Shown piece by piece: positions 61,301 through 64,000 of a stretch of 64,000 bases of DNA (positions are counted from its first letter, which is position 1; every line of letters starts with the position of its first letter). The DNA comes from Diphasiastrum complanatum. Its lineage: Eukaryota; Streptophyta; Lycopodiopsida; Lycopodiales; Lycopodiaceae. The notes under the pieces are model-generated. The model was given only the letters and a program-made list of their open reading frames with translations. It was not told the DNA's origin and searched no databases. The stretch covers positions 43,798,942 to 43,862,941 of the forward strand of contig CM055097.1 in assembly GCA_029204225.1 (NCBI GenBank). The letters run 5' to 3'. Position numbers and translations under genes: made by a program.

Positions 61301-63945
61301 CATGATCACTTAAATGACCCTATATGAAGCATGGAGTGGTTTTAAACCTTCCGTTGCTCATGTTTGAGTTTTTGGATCTACATCCTACGTTCATGTACCC
61401 AAAGAAACTCGCACTAAACTTGATGACAAGTCTAGTGTCAAGTGCATATTCATGGGCTATAGTTTAGAGTCTAAAAGTTATCGTTTATATAATCTTGCAA
61501 CTAACAAAATTATTGTTTCTTGAGATGTGATTTTATCATAAAAAAATAGTGGGAGAATTAGAGACAAGAAATTCTAATTTTGATGAAGTATTGTGAGAAC
61601 AAGATCCTTTTGATCCAATAGATGAATCTATTGTTCCACATCAACCTCCTACTAAGATACAACCTCAACCTATTGTTGAACCGATTCATGAGCGTTTTGA
61701 TCATGTTAATGATCAATCTGAGGGTTCTCAACTTGAAAGTTCTGCTTCTTCTCCTCCTCTTCGAAAGAACTGAAAGGATACGTAATGATGTGTGCTCTAG
61801 TTTTCTTTGTGTTTTGGAGGCACCTCCACTAGCACAATTTTCAACCACAATTTGTATTTGGAAAAGCCAGCTGTCTTACTAAGACATTCTGCTAGAATCC
61901 ATCATGACAGCTGGATTACAAGTTGATTATGCCAGAGTTAGCACCATGCACAACTGGCTTACTAGCTATTCAGCCTGCCACCCTTGACAGCTACCCTCGC
62001 ACCCCAGCATTATGCAAGGGAAGGCCTCTATCCCTCGGGCCTTCCTTGCTGGTCAGGGCCTACTGCCCTCGGGCAAGGCCCTCCCAGCACGGTGCAGGGC
62101 CTTTCCCCCCCATGAAAACCCTCTTTGAAAGTTTTAGAATCTTTAGAACCTTCGGATACCATATTATCATAAAGGGGGGGGGGGGGGGGTCAGGCTCTAA
62201 GGCCCTTCCGCCCTAGAAGGTTGTGCGCCCGAGGGCGGAGGCCCTCGGGCGCACAACCTTCTGCGGGCTGAAGGGCGGAGGAGCTTGACCTTCCCTTGCG
62301 TGAAATTTGTTTTCACATTTTTTTTTTTTTGTTTGTTTTGAGGTAAATTTTTTTTACATGCACCTTTCGGCGGAAGGTGCGTGTAAAAAAAATTTGCCCC
62401 ACAGATTACGTTCTGTGAGGCGCTCAGTTTTCTTTGTAAAAATTTGAAAACTGATTGTACGTGGGGGGGGAAGGCCCTGCCTGAGGGCCTTCCTTGCTGG
62501 GAGGGCCCTTGCCTGAGGGCGGGAGCCCGAGGGCAGCCCTGACCAGCAAGGAAGGCCCTCAGGCAGGGCCTTCCCCTACGTAATGCCATTGTGCGAAGGT
62601 TTTTTTTTTTTTTTTTTTTTTTTTTCGTTTTTTGGCCGTACGGTACGGGGCGGTACGGCGGTACTCGTGGACCCGTTCGTTTTTTATTTTCGGTTTTTTG
62701 CCGTTTTTTTTTTCGCAAATTTTTTAACGTTTGTGGTGGAATGTGGATGTGGACACCCAATGACGGAGTGCCACATAGCACATGCACATTGCACAGGAGA
62801 GAGAGGAGAGAGAACGTGCATTTCATTGGAAACATAAAGTGCATTCCATTCCATTGGAGAGAAGAGAGAAAGACACATTACTAGGAGACATAAAATTGGA
62901 TAGACATTATGCTCGAGCTGGTCCCAAATAAAACAAAGGACACCTGAGCACAAGGCATCTCAATGCATTAATCTCAATGCATTAGAAGGCATTAGGTAGG
63001 CGGAAGCATGAGACAAAGCAAGAAGAGAGAAGAAAAAGGCATTACGTAGGCGGAAGCATGAGAGAAAGAAAGCAAGAAGAGAGAAGAAAAACGTAGTTTC
63101 TTGTTGTAATAGAATCTAGATAATAGAATGAATTACGAAGTGTTATCTCTTTGAGAGAGAAGGCTATGGATGACTGTCAAAGAGACACACCGTTTCGGGA
63201 CCCACGAAGAAAATATTCCATACTTAACAGAGGTTAAACGTTCTGTCATCTCTAGATAAGAGACTATACACACCTTTTAACAGCCTCCAGGAAGAGCTTG
63301 AGATCAGCGACGGATCCATGGATGTCGAAGAGGTCATCAAGGATGACAATTATGCAAGCAGTTTTCGTGTACGCAAGCCTTAATGCGGCGAATTTCGGCT
63401 CAAACATGCAGGCTGCAATGGAGAAGTATATCTCTGCAGGGCGTTGGCGAGTGAATGAGAGCTCTGTAAAGCCAGATTGGTTCCACCACCTGCGAGTCAT
63501 GCTCCGACATTGATGTCTCTTAAAAGCTTAAAGCAACTGTCTGCAATCAGCAACATGGTTGTTTCTAAGCCTAAGACAGTTTGTGATCTAAAAGTGAAGT
63601 TGAAGTTTTGTGCCTATTGATCTGCTGCAGTTCCTTCTGATGTATGGATTGGCAGCGATTGAAATCAGCTCTTGCAAGATCCAAGAATGTGTTGTTGTTC
63701 ACATTGTACATTCTGCAGAAGCACAGAGCAAGCATATAAGACTATGTAATAACGAGATAACAGATTTATACTGCCACGATAGTTCGCTATTGGAAGTGTA
63801 AAGATGGAGCGACCGTTGACTATTTATGATACCTGTACATGGTTTTGCCGAGCCACACATCTTTTGGTCCGTATTGTTCGATGTAGTTTCTAGCTTCCAA
63901 ACGTGGCAGGCTTCTGTGCCAGGGATATTTCAAGGCATATTCAGC
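58022..63945 (-). CDS. Class I terpene synthase, TPS-d type (C-terminal six exons)
   Basis: Converts a prenyl diphosphate to a terpene by ionisation in the alpha domain. Six exons in order on the minus strand: 63833-63945, 63614-63712, 63274-63489, 58863-59001, 58496-58744, 58022-58327 (with stop). All phases match (2,2,2,0,0), giving about 340 codons with no break. Motifs: YPWHRSLPRLEARNYIE, WLGKTMY, RWWNQSGFTELSFTRQRP, the DDLFD magnesium site, and the second metal site NDTKTFEAE across an exon junction. Terminal NHALKELNRELVRPNNVPL and MQLVYMVRDG. The sequence pattern is that of gymnosperm TPS-d enzymes, near the bisabolene/taxadiene/abietadiene group; product cannot be told from sequence alone. 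N-terminal exons (and any class II domain) lie right of the window. The enzyme would be cytosolic or plastidial depending on the missing N-terminus. Confidence 0.93.
58496..58744 (-). CDS. Terpene synthase exon with first half of NSE/DTE motif
   Basis: 249 nt, 83 codons, phase 0. WEDLLSATIVEAEWSERKYI, IENAKVSVSLGTIILNSIFF, and LTSRLINDTKTFE at the end. Acceptor TTGCAG, donor GTACCA. Confidence 0.93.
58863..59001 (-). CDS. Terpene synthase exon
   Basis: 139 nt: completes Arg, then WDPSVISGLSVEMKVSFNGL and YDTLNSLVEDAFEVQGQDIS. Acceptor CTGCAG, donor GTAAGT (consensus). Confidence 0.92.
59002..59737. other. Terpene synthase large intron, left part
   Basis: No recognised domain. ACTTGACCCG and AGTCGGGCACTTATCCC near 59365-59415 look like repeat sequence without a partner here. 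Confidence 0.4.
59738..59995 (+). other. Possible tRNA-derived SINE or LTR/primer-site remnant
   Basis: GGGCGAAGTGGTTAGCA (59749-59765) resembles a pol III A box and GGTTTTGCTCC (59796-59806) a weak B box at a suitable distance, as in plant SINEs. However GGTATCAGAGC at 59875-59885 is a retrotransposon primer-site core, so the segment could equally be an LTR end upstream of the Copia at 60527. I cannot decide between them. Confidence 0.28.
60527..61800 (+). mobile_element. Copia deletion derivative in terpene synthase intron
   Basis: Gag from an ATG at 60527 (MAAVLTKIHCLIERFDSTGF, then a frameshift) through LLIEKDLLRIVAGTELKP and VTSSLLQKEVRRQDRGM is fused at about 61150 directly to the integrase end (YSPQQNGVAERKNRMLVECA, LPHDHLNDPI). 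The zinc knuckle, protease and integrase catalytic core are deleted. Downstream FGSTSYVHVPKETRTKLDDK and MGYSLESKSYRLYNL follow in other frames, ending near 61800 before RT. Same lineage as 53210-55812. Confidence 0.86.
62215..62262. repeat. Perfect 22-bp hairpin
   Basis: Arms 62215-62236 and 62241-62262 are exact reverse complements (start AGAAGGTTGTGCGCCC), loop GGAG. Confidence 0.97.
62467..62576. repeat. Perfect 34-bp inverted repeat
   Basis: Arms 62467-62500 and 62543-62576; the left arm begins GGGGAAGGCCCTGCC. Loop 42 bp, itself GC-rich. Confidence 0.95.
62988..63091. repeat. 50-bp tandem duplication
   Basis: GGCATTAGGTAGGCGGAAGC at 62988 and GGCATTACGTAGGCGGAAGC at 63038, each followed by a purine-rich AAGAAGAGAGAAGAAAAA stretch. 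Confidence 0.92.
63274..63489 (-). CDS. Terpene synthase exon with DDxxD
   Basis: 216 nt. WWNQSGFTELSFTRQRPAEI, EPKFAALRLAYTKTACIIVI, then DDLFDIHGSVADLKLFLEAV. Asp residues at DDLFD bind the magnesium cluster. Acceptor CTCGCAG, donor GTGTGT. It is followed by the oversized 4272-bp intron. Confidence 0.93.
63614..63712 (-). CDS. Terpene synthase exon with GC donor
   Basis: 99 nt: one base, 32 codons (MYNVNNNTFLDLARADFNRC, then QSIHQKELQQIN), two bases. Phase forces the exon to end AATAG before GCACAAAAC, a GC donor; no GT nearby keeps frame and family alignment. The next exon supplies the G of the Arg in NRWW. Confidence 0.82.
63833..63945 (-). CDS. Terpene synthase exon (first in window)
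   Basis: 113 nt, 37 codons plus two bases. Acceptor CTGCAG, donor GTATCA. Encodes AEYALKYPWHRSLPRLEARN and YIEQYGPKDVWLGKTMY, the boundary of the beta and alpha domains in conifer terpene synthases. Confidence 0.92.
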
Positions 63946-64000
63946 CTGCAGTTAAAACAAATCTTCATTCGGTGAGGTCTCATCAACGACTAGTCTTTCA

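Larger units (their letters stand above)
62005..62580. mobile_element. GC-rich foldback element with nested hairpins
   Basis: About 110-bp imperfect inverted ends: 62010-62115 resembles the reverse complement of 62465-62578 (both contain GGCCTTCCTTGCTGGTCAGG and GCAGGGCCTT). Inside and within the ends are smaller perfect hairpins: 62215-62262 (22-bp arms, GGAG loop), 62345-62395 (22-bp arms, one mismatch, TCGGCGG loop), and 62467-62576 (34-bp perfect arms, 42-bp loop). No coding function; not a terminator in a nuclear gene. Lies in the terpene synthase intron. No target duplication identified. Confidence 0.72.

Noticed and set aside
62197-62844. 215-codon minus-strand ORF
   Set aside because: Covers foldback hairpins and poly-T/poly-A runs; no domain.

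Overview
The window is nuclear DNA from a large-genome seed plant, most likely a gymnosperm. The evidence is a gymnosperm-type (TPS-d) terpene synthase, a plastid ClpR gene with a 27.7-kb intron, and intergenic and intronic space built almost entirely of decayed, nested transposons and long GA/CT microsatellites. A conifer, possibly a yew relative, fits best. That assignment is inference from gene family and intron size.

Only two host genes are supported, both on the minus strand. (1) A CLPR4-like gene (plastid Clp protease, non-catalytic ClpR subunit) runs from its ATG at 36491 leftward past 1846. Five exons (36141-36491, 30375-30578, 30135-30190, 2309-2435, 1846-1923) join in one frame with matching phases. 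Intron 1 is 5.6 kb and intron 3 is 27.7 kb; the final exon(s) were not found and probably lie left of the window. (2) A class I terpene synthase has its six C-terminal exons at 63833-63945, 63614-63712, 63274-63489, 58863-59001, 58496-58744 and 58022-58327 (stop codon included). DDxxD and NSE/DTE motifs are intact, one intron has GC-AG borders, and one intron of 4.3 kb is filled with transposon debris.

Inside CLPR4 intron 3, left to right, lie: a Ty3 chromovirus with both LTRs (3.67-9.95 kb, minus); a LINE fragment (9.95-12.16 kb); a longer LINE copy (12.17-15.76 kb); a short LINE scrap; a 5'-truncated Copia with 3' LTR (16.02-18.17 kb); an opposite-strand Copia fragment (18.17-19.13 kb); a Ty3 fragment with 3' LTR (19.13-21.8 kb, minus); a Ty3 gag-protease scrap (22.5-23.5 kb, plus); and a giant inverted repeat of two hAT transposon copies arranged tail to tail (23.7-29.95 kb). 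Intron 1 holds a short TIR element with a target duplication (31.07-31.74 kb) and an LTR-retroelement remnant.

Between the genes (36.6-58 kb) are: a decayed non-LTR element with an RT core and a C-terminal zinc finger plus restriction-like-endonuclease region (36.8-39 kb, minus); a Ty3-like gag (39.5-41.25 kb, minus) with two families of 48-bp minisatellite upstream of it (41.5-43.8 kb); a Copia RT scrap; an unknown ORF with an internal repeat; and a 3'-truncated Copia (53.2-55.8 kb, plus). The large terpene-synthase intron contains an internally deleted Copia of the same lineage and a foldback element made of nested hairpins (62.0-62.6 kb).

The most interesting structure is the hAT inverted repeat. 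It sits inside a transcribed intron and could fold into a hairpin RNA with arms of about 3 kb, similar in layout to known silencing-inducing transposon inverted duplications. I found no CRISPR, operon, rRNA or convincing tRNA gene.
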